NCBI RefSeq assembly: GCF_030159595.1
Contig: NZ_BSKJ01000006.1
Span: forward strand, 248,001-312,000
Reading direction: 5' to 3'
DNA length: 64,000 bases
Source: Pseudomonas putida
Lineage (GTDB): Bacteria > Pseudomonadota > Gammaproteobacteria > Pseudomonadales > Pseudomonadaceae
Shown here: positions 21,329-35,655 of the stretch, in pieces
How positions within the stretch are numbered: position 1 is the stretch's first letter
How the letters are laid out: every line of letters begins with the position of its first letter
Notes under the pieces: generated by a model
Database searches by the model: none
What the model was told of the DNA's origin: nothing
The model's input: the letters and a program-made list of their open reading frames with translations, nothing else
Translations under genes and position numbers: made by a program

Positions 21329-22677
21329 GCAAGACCTCCCGCTGCCTGGGCGAACAAGCGCCCGCGCTCTTCAAAGTTCTTGAACATGTCGAGGCTGGCG
21401 CACGCCGGCGACAGCAGCACGGCATCGCCGGCCTGGGCCAGTTCGGCACACTGCTGCACGGCGTCGTCGAGGGTCTTGACCCGCACCAGCGGCACGTCAT
21501 CACCCAACGCTTCGGCCAGGCGCTCGGCATCACGGCCAAGCAAGACCACGGCGCGGCAGAAACGCTTGACGGGCTCGCGCAGCGCAGTGAATTCAGCACC
21601 TTTGCCGTCGCCACCGGCGATCAGCACCAACTTGCCTTCGATATCGGCACCCAGGCCTTCGATGGCGGCCAGGGCGGCACCGACGTTGGTGGCCTTGGAA
21701 TCGTCGTACCAGTTCACGCCATTACGCTCGCGCACCCACTGGCAACGGTGGGCCAGGCCACCGAACTCGCGCAGGGCTTCGAGCATTGGCTCGAACGGCA
21801 GGCCTGCGGCATGCCCCAGGGCCAATGCAGCCAAGGCGTTGCTCTGGTTATGGGCACCACGAATCTTCAGTTCACGCGCGGGCATCAGCGCCTGGAACTC
21901 GAATGCCAGGTATTTCTCGCCGTCCACTTCACGCAGGCCGAAGGCTTTGAAATCCGGCTGGTTAAGGCCGAAGGTCCAGCATGGCTGGCCTTCCACCGGC
22001 AGCGGCCGGCTTAGAGCGTCCTGGCGGTTGACCACTACCTGCCGAGCACCGCGGAAAATCCGGTGCTTGGCCAGGTGGTAGGCCGGCAGGCCGCTGTAGC
22101 GGTCCATGTGGTCTTCACTGATGTTCAGCACGGTGGCCACTTCGGCGTTGAGCTGGTCGGTGGTTTCCAGTTGGAAACTCGACAGTTCCAGCACATACAG
22201 CTCGACGTCATCAGCCAGCAAATCCAGCGCCGGGGTACCGAGGTTGCCGCCCACCGCCACGCGTTTGCCGGCCTTGGCGGCCATTTCGCCGACCAGGGTG
22301 GTGACGGTGCTCTTGGCGTTGGAACCGCTGATGGCAATGATCGGCGCCTTGGCGTTGCGGGCGAACAGCTCGATATCGCCGGACAGCTTCACGCCACGCG
22401 CGGCGGCCTGCTGCAGGGCCGGGGTGGCCAGGGCCAGGCCGGGGCTGACGTACAGCTCGTTGGCGCGGCACAGGAAGTCCACATCCAGCTCACCACAGCG
22501 CACTTCCACCTGCGGGTAATCACGGCGCAGGGTTTCCAGTTCCGGCGGTTGCTCGCGGGTGTCGGCGACCGCAAAGGCAATGCCCCGGCTCGCCAGAAAG
22601 CGAACCAGGGACATGCCGCTCTTGCCGAGGCCGACAACGATGCGGAATTGGTCGGAAGCGATCAAAGACACGCTCAT
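21325..22677 (-). CDS. murD: UDP-MurNAc-L-Ala--D-glutamate ligase MurD
   Basis: Adds D-Glu to UDP-MurNAc-L-Ala in the cytoplasm. 450 residues. The N-terminal UDP-binding region is IVVGLGKSGMSLVRFL. The ATP loop at residues 118-124 reads GSNAKST, where most family members have Gly in place of Ala121. The central ELSSFQLETT and the C-terminal LLSPACASLDMFKNFEERG are standard. It abuts mraY with no gap. Assignment is firm; the P-loop substitution is the only oddity and I believe it is shared by other pseudomonads. Confidence 0.96.
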   Translation of the reverse strand: MSVSLIASDQFRIVVGLGKSGMSLVRFLASRGIAFAVADTREQPPELETLRRDYPQVEVRCGELDVDFLCRANELYVSPGLALATPALQQAAARGVKLSGDIELFARNAKAPIIAISGSNAKSTVTTLVGEMAAKAGKRVAVGGNLGTPALDLLADDVELYVLELSSFQLETTDQLNAEVATVLNISEDHMDRYSGLPAYHLAKHRIFRGARQVVVNRQDALSRPLPVEGQPCWTFGLNQPDFKAFGLREVDGEKYLAFEFQALMPARELKIRGAHNQSNALAALALGHAAGLPFEPMLEALREFGGLAHRCQWVRERNGVNWYDDSKATNVGAALAAIEGLGADIEGKLVLIAGGDGKGAEFTALREPVKRFCRAVVLLGRDAERLAEALGDDVPLVRVKTLDDAVQQCAELAQAGDAVLLSPACASLDMFKNFEERGRLFAQAAGGLA

Positions 22678-23760
22678 CTACCTCAGTTTCAGGGTTGCAA
22701 GGCCAATCAGCACCAGAATCACGGTGATGATCCAGAAGCGGACGATCACCCGAGGCTCGGGCCAGCCCTTGAGTTCAAAGTGGTGGTGGATCGGCGCCAT
22801 GCGGAACACGCGCTTGCCGGTCAGCTTGAAGGAGGCGACCTGGATCACCACCGACAAGGTTTCCACAACGAAGATGCCGCCCATGATGAACAGCACGATT
22901 TCCTGGCGGACGATCACGGCGATGGTGCCCAGCGCGGCGCCCAGCGCCAGCGCGCCAACGTCGCCCATGAAGACTTGTGCCGGGTAGGTGTTGAACCACA
23001 GGAAGCCCAGGCCGGCACCGATCAGCGCGCCGCAGAACACGATCAGCTCGCCCGAGCCCGGCACATAAGGGATCAGCAGGTATTCGGCAAACTTCACGTT
23101 ACCCGACAGGTAGCAGAAGATGCCCAGGGCGCCGCCGACCATCACCGTCGGCATGATTGCCAGGCCGTCGAGGCCATCGGTAAGGTTGACCGCGTTGCTG
23201 GAGCCGACGATCACGAAGTAGGTCAATACGACGAAGCCGACGCCCAGCGGGATGGTGACATCCTTGATGAACGGCAGGATCAGCGTGGTCTCGACGCTGG
23301 TCGGTGCGGTCTTGTACAGGAACACGGCCGCAGCCAGGCCGAACACCGACTGCCAGAAATACTTCCAGCGGCTTGGCAGGCCACGCGAGTTCTTTTCGAT
23401 CACCTTGCGGTAGTCGTCAACCCAGCCGATCGCGCCGAATGCCAGGGTAACGATCAGCACCACCCACACATAGCGGTTGGACAGATCAGCCCACAGCAGG
23501 GTGCTGATGGCGATGGCCGACAGGATCAGTGCCCCCCCCATGGTCGGCGTGCCGGACTTGGACAGGTGCGATTGCGGGCCGTCGTTACGCACGGCCTGGC
23601 CGATCTGGCGAATTTGCAGGGTACGGATCATCCACGGCCCCAGCCACAGCGCCAGGGACAACGCAGTCAGTACACCAAGAATCCCACGCAGAGACAGGTA
23701 CTGAAAGACCGCGAAGCCTTTGTGGAACTGTTGCAGATACTCGGCCAACAGCAGCAGCAT
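22678..23760 (-). CDS. mraY: Phospho-MurNAc-pentapeptide transferase MraY
   Basis: Polytopic inner-membrane enzyme making lipid I from undecaprenyl phosphate. 360 residues from ATG 23760 ([12 protein letters not shown]), the conserved start; the frame stays open nine codons upstream inside murF. Catalytic motifs: [11 protein letters not shown] (Asp pair), [10 protein letters not shown] and the C-terminal HHHFE. Ten TM segments are expected and about that number of hydrophobic runs is visible. It shares one base with the murF stop. Confidence 0.97.
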   Translation of the reverse strand: MLLLLAEYLQQFHKGFAVFQYLSLRGILGVLTALSLALWLGPWMIRTLQIRQIGQAVRNDGPQSHLSKSGTPTMGGALILSAIAISTLLWADLSNRYVWVVLIVTLAFGAIGWVDDYRKVIEKNSRGLPSRWKYFWQSVFGLAAAVFLYKTAPTSVETTLILPFIKDVTIPLGVGFVVLTYFVIVGSSNAVNLTDGLDGLAIMPTVMVGGALGIFCYLSGNVKFAEYLLIPYVPGSGELIVFCGALIGAGLGFLWFNTYPAQVFMGDVGALALGAALGTIAVIVRQEIVLFIMGGIFVVETLSVVIQVASFKLTGKRVFRMAPIHHHFELKGWPEPRVIVRFWIITVILVLIGLATLKLR

Positions 23761-25119
23761 TAATGTTTCTCCCCGCTGGCACCGCACAATGCCGCCACGA
23801 CGTTTTCCATCGCAGCGCTGCGCGAGCCCTTGATCAAGATAGTGGTGTCGCTGGCATTTTCGGCGCTAACCGCGTCGATCAGCTCAGCTTGAGTAGCGAA
23901 ATGGCGGCCATTGGCGCCGAACGCCTTGACCGCATGTGTCATGTTGGAACCCACTGCGTACAGGGCGTCGACCTTGCCACGCGCGTAGTCACCCACCTGA
24001 CGGTGGCCTTCTTCCGCCCATTGCCCCAATTCGCCGATATCCCCAAGCACCAGGACGGTGCGCCCGGAAAAGCCGGCGAGTATATCAATGGCCGCGCACA
24101 TGGAGGTGGGATTTGCATTGTAACTGTCGTCGATCACCCGCACGCCGTTCGGCGCGATCTGCGCCACGGTACGACCCTTGACCGGTTGCACGGCAGCCAG
24201 GCCGGCGGCAATGCCGCTCAAGCTCAGACCAACGGCATGGGCGGCGGCGCCGGCGGCCAGGGCATTGCTGACATTGTGGGTACCCAGCAGGTTCAACTGC
24301 ACCGGCACGCTACCATCAGGCCCGTGCAGGGTGAACGATGGGCAGCCCCGGGCGTCGCGACCGATGGCGCTGGCGTGGAAATCCGCCTGCGGGTTATCCA
24401 GAGCAAAGGTAAAGATGCGGTGACTGCCGGCACGCTTGTGCCAGATATCGAACGCCTTGTCGGCCAGGTTGAGGATGGCGATACCACCCTCGCCCAGGCC
24501 TTCGAGAATCTCGCCCTTGGCTTCGACGATTTTCTCTGGGCCACCGAATTCGCCAACGTGGGCGGTACCGGCGTTATTGATGATGACCACCTGAGGTTGG
24601 GTCAGGCCGACGGTGTAGCGGATTTCGCCAATGCGCGAAGCGCCCAGCTCGATCACTGCGGCGCTGTGCTCCGGGGCGATCTCCAGCAAGGTCAGCGGCG
24701 CGCCGAGGTCGTTGTTCAGGTTGCCGCGGGTGGCGTGTACCAGGCCACGCGTGCGCAGGATGCTGGCGAGCATTTCCTTGACCGTGGTCTTGCCGCTGGA
24801 ACCGGTAATGGCCACCACTGGCTTGTCGAAGGCGGCGCGGTTCAGGGCGCCGAGCTGACCCAGTGCTACCCGGCAATCCTTGACCAGCAGTTGCGGCAGG
24901 TCGACACCGGCCACTTCACGCTCGACCAGCGCGGCAACTGCGCCTTTGGCTTTAACGTCAGCCAGGTAGTCATGGCCATCGAAACGCGGACCGGCCAAGG
25001 CGACGAACAGTTGCCCGGTGCTGACGCTGCGGCTGTCGATGCTGACGCCGGTGAAGGTGGCGTCGCCACCGATTTGTTGACCACTCAGTGCTGTGGTCAG
25101 CTGGCTGAGTGACAGCGGC

Positions 25120-25127
<8 letters not shown>
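23760..25127 (-). CDS. murF: UDP-MurNAc-tripeptide--D-Ala-D-Ala ligase MurF
   Basis: Completes the UDP-MurNAc-pentapeptide by adding D-Ala-D-Ala. 455 residues from ATG 25127 ([16 protein letters not shown]). P-loop [13 protein letters not shown]; central [11 protein letters not shown]-terminal [11 protein letters not shown] and LGDIGELG. It overlaps murE by 8 nt, indicating coupled translation, and abuts mraY. Confidence 0.96.
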
Positions 25128-28644
<3,517 letters not shown>

Positions 28645-28648
<4 letters not shown>

Positions 28649-29592
28649 CGTAGCTTCTCCGCCACGCGCATCACGGCGCTACGCGACCGTGGATTGGCCT
28701 TGAGTTCGGCTTCGGAGGCGAACTGAGCCTTGCCGATCAGCTTGATTTTCGGTTCGAAGACCTTGTGCTGAACCGGCAGATTGCGCGGCAGGTTGTCGGC
28801 CTCGCCCTTCACCAGCTTGCGCATGAACAGCTTGACGATGCGGTCTTCAAGCGAATGGAAACTGATGACCGCCAGGCGACCACCGACCTCGAGCGCATCG
28901 AGTGCGGCCTCAAGGCCAGCCTCAAGGTCGCCCAGCTCGTTGTTGACGTGGATGCGAAGGCCCTGAAAAGCTCGGGTAGCCGGGTTCTTACCCTTTTCCC
29001 AAGCCGGGTTGGCCACCTTGAGCACTTCAGCCAGGTCGGCTGTGCGCGTGAACGGCTGCTTTTCGCGGCGTTCGACGACCGCGCGCGCCATGCGCCCGGC
29101 AAAGCGCTCCTCGCCGTACTCCTTGAATACACGGGCGATTTCTTCCACTGGCGCAGTGGCGATGAACTCGGCGGCACTGATGCCATGGTCCGGGTTCATG
29201 CGCATGTCCAGCGGGCCATCATTGAGGAAGCTGAAACCACGCTCGGGGTCATCCAGTTGCGGCGAGGACACACCCAGATCCAGCAGCACGCCACTGACTT
29301 TGCCATGCAGGCCGCGCTCGGCCACTTCTGCGCCCAGCTCGGCAAAGCTGCGCTGCACAATGACAAAGCGGCCGTCTTCGGCCGCCAGCGCTTGCCCCGT
29401 GGCAATCGCCTGTGGATCTTTGTCGAAGCCCAGCAGCCGGCCTTGCGGCCCGAGCTTGCTGAGAATCAGCCGGCTGTGTCCGCCACGGCCGAAGGTGCCG
29501 TCCAGATAGCAACCGTCGGCGCGCAGGGCCAATGCCTCGACAGCTTCGTCGAGCAGGACGGTAATGTGGTTGAAGCCGCTATCTATGGTCAC
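28645..29592 (-). CDS. rsmH: 16S rRNA (cytosine1402-N4)-methyltransferase RsmH
   Basis: SAM-dependent methylation of C1402 in the ribosomal decoding centre, the same nucleotide whose 2'-O is modified by RsmI (also in this window). 315 residues. SAM motif [36 protein letters not shown] is the family signature; the C-terminal helper region contains [10 protein letters not shown]. Second gene of the dcw cluster, 4-nt overlaps on both sides. Confidence 0.97.
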
Positions 29593-30044
29593 AGGATCAG
29601 GTCACGCAATTCGTCGGGCATGGCGCCCGGTTGTTGAATAGCTGCAAGGTCGGCTGCCGAAACCGCGTTCCAGGCATCTTCATCCCACAGCTGGAATTTG
29701 TTCAGTTGCCCCACCAGCATCGCCTTCTTGTCGAGCTTGGCGTATTCACGCAGGCGGGGCGGCACCAGGAAACGCCCACTGCCATCGAGCTCCAGGTCAA
29801 CCGCATTACCGATCAGCAAACGCTGCAGGCGACGGTTTTCCTCACGCAACGACGGCAAGGCACGCAACTTGGCTTCTATCTGTTCCCACTCATCGAGGGG
29901 ATAAACACACAAGCAGGGGTCCACGGCGTCGATGGTCACGATCAGCTGACCATTGCAACGCGAATCGAGCTCGTCACGGTACCGGCTCGGCATGGCGAGA
30001 CGGCCCTTGGCATCGAGGCTGACGGCGTTGGCTCCGCGGAACAC
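29589..30044 (-). CDS. mraZ: Transcriptional regulator MraZ
   Basis: DNA-binding repressor of the dcw cluster; forms a ring oligomer. 151 residues using a GTG start at 30044 ([27 protein letters not shown]). GTG is preferred because the family begins MFRGA and TGGGGAA lies at proper distance; an ATG six codons upstream leaves no ribosome binding site. Two AbrB-like half repeats are seen: [14 protein letters not shown] and [15 protein letters not shown]. Three phased MraZ boxes lie upstream. Confidence 0.95.
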   Translation of the reverse strand: MFRGANAVSLDAKGRLAMPSRYRDELDSRCNGQLIVTIDAVDPCLCVYPLDEWEQIEAKLRALPSLREENRRLQRLLIGNAVDLELDGSGRFLVPPRLREYAKLDKKAMLVGQLNKFQLWDEDAWNAVSAADLAAIQQPGAMPDELRDLIL

Positions 30045-30086
30045 GGCTGCGATTCCCCACAATGTTAGCTTTTTTGTGCCAGAAAA

Positions 30087-30110
30087 CCCACTTCATCCCA
30101 CTTTCTGCCA
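30087..30110 (-). promoter_or_regulatory. MraZ boxes (operator of the dcw cluster)
   Basis: On the minus strand TGGC, TGGG and TGGG start at exactly 10-bp intervals (ending at 30107, 30097 and 30087), inside the arrangement TGGCAGAAAGTGGGATGAAG then TGGG. This is the established MraZ target pattern (TGGG repeats spaced one helical turn apart). They lie just downstream of the predicted start of transcription, where binding would repress. Confidence 0.8.
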
Positions 30111-30119
30111 CTTGCGCAC

Positions 30120-30149
30120 ACTATAGGAATCCGCCCGCAGCACCGTCAA
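30120..30149 (-). promoter_or_regulatory. Predicted sigma70 promoter of the dcw cluster
   Basis: Minus strand TTGACG (30144-30149), 18-bp spacer, TATAGT (30120-30125). Transcription would start about 30113, giving a ~70-nt leader that contains the MraZ boxes. Confidence 0.75.
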
Positions 30150-30218
30150 GGCACGTTCATAAGGAAAAGCCTTACAGGACCGAGATTTAGCGCAATAAGG
30201 GAATGTGGAAGGACTACC

Positions 30219-30296
30219 ATGAAGAAAAAAACACGAGAAAAATCAAACCCACGCAAGCGAATGGAGTTCGAAGTTAAAGTGATTTATCAAGAGTAA
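30219..30296 (+). CDS. Possible small basic ORF (25 aa), unknown function
   Basis: ATG at 30219 follows GGAAGGA by 6 nt. The frame encodes a peptide beginning MKKKTREKSNPRKRMEFEVK and ending at TAA 30294-30296. It is very lysine/arginine-rich at the N-terminus and lies in a markedly AT-rich pocket between the dcw promoter and rnpB. I do not recognise it. It could be a real small protein or a chance ORF. No clear promoter or terminator is visible. Confidence 0.4.
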   Translation: MKKKTREKSNPRKRMEFEVKVIYQE

Positions 30297-30353
30297 GATT
30301 TTTTCGGTATTACCAACGGGGATCTGCTATCGAATCAAGCAGAGGAAAGGAAG

Positions 30354-30731
30354 GTGGAGAGTCGATCTGTAAGCCGGGTTTTGTCGAGGACAGTCATTCC
30401 TCTACGACGGCCATCACTGGACGCCTCTAGCAACCTACCCGGTTCCGACGCGGGCCACGCCTGATGGAACCCTATTTGGTCTTGCTCCGAGTGGGGTTTA
30501 CCTAGCCACGAACTGTTGCCAGCCGTGCGGTGCGCTCTTACCGCACCTTTTCACCCTTACCGGCACCGAAGTGCTTAGGCGGTTATTTTCTGTGGCACTT
30601 TCCGTAGGCTCACGCCTCCCAGGCGTTACCTGGCACTCTGCCCTATGGAGCCCGGACTTTCCTCCCCCTGCTGCTCACACAACAAAAGTTGCGGAACAAA
30701 AACAGGCAGCGACTGTCCGATCGACTCTCCG
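30354..30731 (-). ncRNA. rnpB: RNase P RNA (M1 RNA)
   Basis: Catalytic RNA that cuts the 5' leader from pre-tRNAs. The minus strand shows the type A RNA landmarks in order: the P1 5' strand GAGAGTCGATC, GAGGAAAGTCCGGGCTCC, GGTAAGGGTGAAAAGGTGCG, AGAGCGCACCG, GGAGCAAGACCAAATAGG, and GACAAAACCCGGCTTAC near the 3' end, closing with GATCGACTCTC, which pairs with the 5' strand. Length about 378 nt, as in E. coli. Ends are set by the P1 helix and the promoter and may be off by a few bases. Confidence 0.96.
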
Positions 30732-30737
30732 CCGACA

Positions 30738-30766
30738 AGGTTACCGGCACGCGCGCACAAGAACAA
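30738..30766 (-). promoter_or_regulatory. Predicted rnpB promoter
   Basis: Minus strand TTGTTC (30761-30766), 17-bp spacer, TAACCT (30738-30743). The expected start falls at about 30731, matching the 5' strand of helix P1. Confidence 0.55.
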
Positions 30767-30795
30767 GCAATACCGGCATTTATATCAAACTGCCA

Positions 30796-31671
30796 CTATT
30801 CGGTTTTCTGTTTTTCAAGGGCAAGTTGATACAACAGGTTCTTGCGCACCCCGGTAATTTCCGCAGCAAGCGCCGCAGCCCGCTTCAACGGCAACTCGGC
30901 CAGCAGCAGGTCAAGTACGCGCTGGGCCTCGGCACTGATGGCCTGCTCGCCCTCCGGCGCACTCCAGCCACCCACCAACACCACGCATTCACCGCGCTGC
31001 TGGTTGCTGTCACCCGCAACGAACGCACGCAGTTCGGCCAACGGCAGACCTTTGAGGGTCTCGAAGGTCTTGGTCAGCTCGCGCGCCAGCAATGCCGGGC
31101 GGTCACCACCAAAAACCGACTCCATGTCTTCAAGGCACTCCAGGATTCGGTGCGGTGCTTCATAGAAGATAAGTGTGCGCGGCTCTTCCTTCACCTGCTC
31201 AAGGCGCGCCCGACGCCCCGCCTGTTTGGCCGGCAAAAAACCTTCGAAAATGAAGCGATCCGACGGTAAGCCGGCTGCCGACAGCGCAGCGATCAAGGCA
31301 CAGGCACCCGGCACCGGTACCACATTCACCCCTGCGGCGCGCGCCTGGCGCACCAGGTGGTAGCCCGGATCGGAAATCAGCGGCGTGCCAGCGTCTGAGA
31401 CCAGCGCCACATTCTCGCCAGCCAGCAGCTTGGTAAGAAAACGCCCACCCTCATCACGCTCGTTGTGCTCATGACAGGCCGCCAGCGGCGTATCGATACC
31501 AAAGTGCTGCAGCAGACGGATCGAATGACGGGTGTCTTCGGCGGCGATGAGCGCCACGTCCGCCAGCACTTTCAGCGCCCGGGCGCTCATGTCGTCGAGG
31601 TTGCCGATGGGGGTTGCCACCACATACAGCGTCCCCACCGTGGATTTCGAAGCCCCTGCCACATCAGTCAC
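30796..31671 (-). CDS. rsmI: 16S rRNA (cytidine1402-2'-O)-methyltransferase RsmI
   Basis: Tetrapyrrole-methylase-fold enzyme that methylates the ribose of C1402 in 16S rRNA, complementing RsmH. About 291 residues. Family blocks: [48 protein letters not shown] and [14 protein letters not shown]. Start is uncertain: GTG at 31671 has AGG at a good distance and is used here; GTG at 31680 would add three residues. Upstream of rnpB on the same strand and divergent from lpoA. Confidence 0.93.
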   Translation of the reverse strand: MTDVAGASKSTVGTLYVVATPIGNLDDMSARALKVLADVALIAAEDTRHSIRLLQHFGIDTPLAACHEHNERDEGGRFLTKLLAGENVALVSDAGTPLISDPGYHLVRQARAAGVNVVPVPGACALIAALSAAGLPSDRFIFEGFLPAKQAGRRARLEQVKEEPRTLIFYEAPHRILECLEDMESVFGGDRPALLARELTKTFETLKGLPLAELRAFVAGDSNQQRGECVVLVGGWSAPEGEQAISAEAQRVLDLLLAELPLKRAAALAAEITGVRKNLLYQLALEKQKTE

Positions 31672-31857
31672 TGCGCACACCTGTCATTCGGATCAAAGGC
31701 GCCATTGTAGCCCGAGCGCCTGCAACAGGGCGCAAAGAACTTCGCCAGCGATCAGCGGCAGGCCACCTATAGTGAAGGATCAGCACAGCAACATCGCGCC
31801 CCGGCCAGTGCTTGGGTACAATTGCCGGCCAACTTGATCGAGTAACAGGACCTTTAC

Positions 31858-33675
31858 ATGATCGCTTGCCTGCGGCTGCTCACCGCCCTCTGCCTCGCCG
31901 CCCTGCTGGCAGCCTGCGCCAGCTCGCCCTCATCCAGCCTGGGCGAACTGCCACGCACCCCGGATGCCAGCATCGAGCAACTGCTCGAAAAGGCCGCTTC
32001 CAGCAAGTCTGCGGAAGACGCCGCCCTGCTGCGCCTGAGTGCGGCCGACCTGGCTTACAAGCAGAAGGACTTCCCACGCGCCGCACGCATTCTTGAGCAA
32101 GTCCCGCTGGACACGCTCAAGCCGGCCCAGCAAGTGTTCGCCAGCACCCTCGCTGCCGAGCTGGCCATGAGCCGCAACCAGCCCAAGGCGGCGCTGACCG
32201 CACTGGCCCACCCCAGCCTGCAACGCGTAGCCGAGCTGCCGGCAGAGCAGCAAGCGCGCACCTACAGTGTGCACGCCGCCGCCCTGGAAGCCGACGGCCA
32301 GGCCCTGGCTGCCGCGCAACAACGCGTACTGCTGACCCCGCTGCTCAGCGGCCCGGCCGCCAGCACCAACAATGATGCCATCTGGGCACTCGTCGCCTCG
32401 TTGCCGGCAGAGCAGCTGCAGCAGCCAGCCAACGACCAGACCCTGACGGGATGGACCAGCCTGGCCTTCGCCGTGAAAAGCGCCGGCACCCTGGAACAGC
32501 AGCAAGCCGCCATCGAAACCTGGGTCAAGCAGCACCCGGACCACCCGGCCGCCCAGCAACTGCCACTGGCACTGACCAAGCTCAAGGAGCTGGCCAGCCA
32601 ACCGCTGACCAAGATCGCCCTGCTTCTGCCACAGGAGGGCCCGCTGGCCGGTGTCGCCCGCGCCCTGCGCGACGGCTTCATGGCTGCTCACTTCCAGGCT
32701 CAGCAAGCCGGTCAGCCAGCGCCTGCGGTACAGGTGTTCGATAGCTCGCGCATCGGCTCGCTCGACGACTTCTATCGCCAGGCCCAGGCCGCTGGCGTGC
32801 AACTGGTCATCGGCCCGCTGGAAAAACCACTGGTGAAGCAACTGGCCGCCAAACCGCAGCTGCCAATTACCACCCTGGCCCTGAACTACGCTGACGCCGG
32901 TCAGAAAGCCCCGCCACAACTGTTCCAGTTCGGTTTGGCTGCCGAAGACGAAGCGCGCGAAGTCGCCCGCCGCGCCCGCGCCGACGGCATGGTCCGTGCC
33001 GTGGCCCTGGTGCCGAGTGGCGAATGGGGCGACCGCGTTCTGGCCGCCTTCCGCCAGGACTGGGAAGGTAATGGCGGTACCGTGCTCGCTGCCGAGCGCA
33101 TCGCCCAGCCGGTTGCCCTGGCCCAACAGATTGCCGACCTGTTCCAGCTGCGCCAGAGCGAAGGCCGCGCCAAGAGCCTGCAAAGCACGGTAGGCGGCAG
33201 CATCGCGGCACAACCTTCGCGCCGCCAAGACATCGACTTCATCTTCCTCGCCTCGACCCCGCAACAGGCACAGCAGATCAAGCCGACCCTGAACTTCCAG
33301 TACGCCGGTGACGTGCCGGTCTACGCCACCTCGAACCTGTACAGTGCCAGCGGCGACGTCAACCAGTACAACGACATGAACGGCATCCGCTTCTGCGAAA
33401 CGCCGTGGCTGCTCGACACCAGCAACAGCCTGCGTCAACAGGTTGTGCAGCAGTGGCCGCAAGCCGCTGGCAGCCTGGGCCGCCTGTATGCCATGGGCGT
33501 CGATGCCTACAGCCTGGCGCCACGCCTGGGCCAGCTGAAAGCGCTGCCGGACAACCGCGTCATGGGCCTTTCGGGCAGCCTTAGCATCAACGCCAACCAA
33601 CGCGTCGAGCGCCAGCTGCCATGGGCCGAATTTACCGGCGGCCAGGTCAAGCGCCTGCCCGACACCGTGCGTTGA
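31858..33675 (+). CDS. lpoA: Outer-membrane lipoprotein activator of PBP1A, LpoA (LppC family)
   Basis: 605 residues. The signal peptide ends in a lipobox (LLAAC, Cys20), so the protein should be lipidated and, lacking Asp at +2, sorted to the outer membrane. An N-terminal TPR-like helical region (about 30-240) contains repeated ALxAL-type helices. The C-terminal half resembles a periplasmic binding-protein fold starting near TKIALLLPQEGPLAGVARAL. LpoA reaches through the wall to stimulate PBP1A. It shares one base with the start of yraN. Confidence 0.9.
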   Translation: MIACLRLLTALCLAALLAACASSPSSSLGELPRTPDASIEQLLEKAASSKSAEDAALLRLSAADLAYKQKDFPRAARILEQVPLDTLKPAQQVFASTLAAELAMSRNQPKAALTALAHPSLQRVAELPAEQQARTYSVHAAALEADGQALAAAQQRVLLTPLLSGPAASTNNDAIWALVASLPAEQLQQPANDQTLTGWTSLAFAVKSAGTLEQQQAAIETWVKQHPDHPAAQQLPLALTKLKELASQPLTKIALLLPQEGPLAGVARALRDGFMAAHFQAQQAGQPAPAVQVFDSSRIGSLDDFYRQAQAAGVQLVIGPLEKPLVKQLAAKPQLPITTLALNYADAGQKAPPQLFQFGLAAEDEAREVARRARADGMVRAVALVPSGEWGDRVLAAFRQDWEGNGGTVLAAERIAQPVALAQQIADLFQLRQSEGRAKSLQSTVGGSIAAQPSRRQDIDFIFLASTPQQAQQIKPTLNFQYAGDVPVYATSNLYSASGDVNQYNDMNGIRFCETPWLLDTSNSLRQQVVQQWPQAAGSLGRLYAMGVDAYSLAPRLGQLKALPDNRVMGLSGSLSINANQRVERQLPWAEFTGGQVKRLPDTVR

Positions 33676-34046
33676 TGGCCGCAGCATCGCCTACCCGCGC
33701 CGGGCAAGCAGCAGAAACCCAGGCCCTTGAATACCTTCAGGGGCAGGGCCTGCAGCTACTGGCGCGCAACTGGCGATGCAAAGGCGGTGAGCTTGATCTG
33801 GTCATGCTTGACGCCGATACAGTAGTATTCGTCGAAGTCCGCTACCGGTTGCACGCGGGCTTCGGAGGCGCCCTCGACAGTATCGACGGGCGCAAGCAGA
33901 AACGGTTGGTGCTTGCCGCCACCCTGTTCCTGCAGAAGGAGCCCCATTGGGGCAACCACCCCTGCCGCTTCGACGTAGTCGCCCTGCAGGGCAGCCACCA
34001 TGCAGGCAGACCGCTTCAATGGCTGAAAAACGCCTTCGAATGCTGA
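33675..34046 (+). CDS. YraN family (UPF0102) endonuclease-like protein
   Basis: 123 residues from the ATG at 33675, which overlaps the lpoA stop (TGATG). The fold is of the PD-(D/E)XK/Holliday-junction-resolvase-like type: LLARNWRCKGGELDLVMLD and VVFVEVRYR supply the conserved G-E-(L/I)-D and E-V-(R/K) residues of that nuclease core. Activity is undefined in the family. The lpoA-yraN-diaA-dolP gene order is conserved across gammaproteobacteria and is reproduced here. Confidence 0.88.
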   Translation: MAAASPTRAGQAAETQALEYLQGQGLQLLARNWRCKGGELDLVMLDADTVVFVEVRYRLHAGFGGALDSIDGRKQKRLVLAATLFLQKEPHWGNHPCRFDVVALQGSHHAGRPLQWLKNAFEC

Positions 34047-34123
34047 ACCCACTTCGTTTTTTTTGCTCTATGTATCGCGGGCTGGTCACTGTTGCGCGTA
34101 GCAAAGGCCACCGCCCCATTTAA

Positions 34124-35301
<1,178 letters not shown>

Positions 35302-35311
35302 TTCACTGACT

Positions 35312-35342
35312 GCCTGAGCCTGCCGTTAGCGGCGACTCAGGC
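35312..35342 (+). terminator. Imperfect hairpin after the BON lipoprotein gene
   Basis: Outer stem GCCTGAG/CTCAGGC encloses a second stem GCCG-TTAG-CGGC. No T tract, so it is a weak terminator or an RNA-end stabiliser. Confidence 0.4.
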
Positions 35343-35383
35343 AAACACAACACCCGTCTTTTCAGATACCCAGGAAACACCGC

Positions 35384-35602
35384 ATGAAAAAGCTTCTGCT
35401 GCCTGCCCTGCTGATCGGTACCTTCGCCACCCTGGCCGGCTGCTCCACCCCAAGCCTGATTACCCTCAACGATGGCCGTGAAATCCAGGCTGTCGACGCA
35501 CCGAAGTTCGACCGCGACGCCGGTTTCTACGAGTTCCAGCAACTCGACGGCAAGCGCACCCGCATCAACAAGGACCAGGTACGCACCATCAGCGACCTGT
35601 AA
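35384..35602 (+). CDS. Small YgdI/YgdR-family lipoprotein
   Basis: 72 residues. Signal peptide MKKLLLPALLIGTFATLAGC with Cys20 as the lipidation site, then a ~50-residue beta-rich domain: LITLNDGREIQAVDAPKFD and FYEFQQLDGKRTRINKDQV are typical of the YgdI/YgdR (DUF903) SH3-like fold. Function unknown in the family. Followed by a strong terminator shared with sspB. Confidence 0.88.
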   Translation: MKKLLLPALLIGTFATLAGCSTPSLITLNDGREIQAVDAPKFDRDAGFYEFQQLDGKRTRINKDQVRTISDL

Positions 35603-35621
35603 CCCGAAGTTGGCGGCAAAG

Positions 35622-35651
35622 AAAAAGGCGATCCGATTGGATCGCCTTTTT
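35622..35651. terminator. Bidirectional intrinsic terminator
   Basis: 13-bp stem AAAAAGGCGATCC/GGATCGCCTTTTT with a GATT loop, flanked by A and T tracts on either side. It serves the YgdI-like gene (plus) and sspB (minus). Confidence 0.92.
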
Positions 35652-35655
35652 TTTG

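Noticed and set aside
30326..30344. Hairpin CTGCT-N9-AGCAG after rnpB as a terminator
   Set aside because: Only five base pairs with a 9-nt loop and no T tract on the minus strand.
31817..31822. TACAAT as an lpoA -10 element
   Set aside because: Hexamer and distance to the gene are reasonable, but no -35 can be seen; not enough support.
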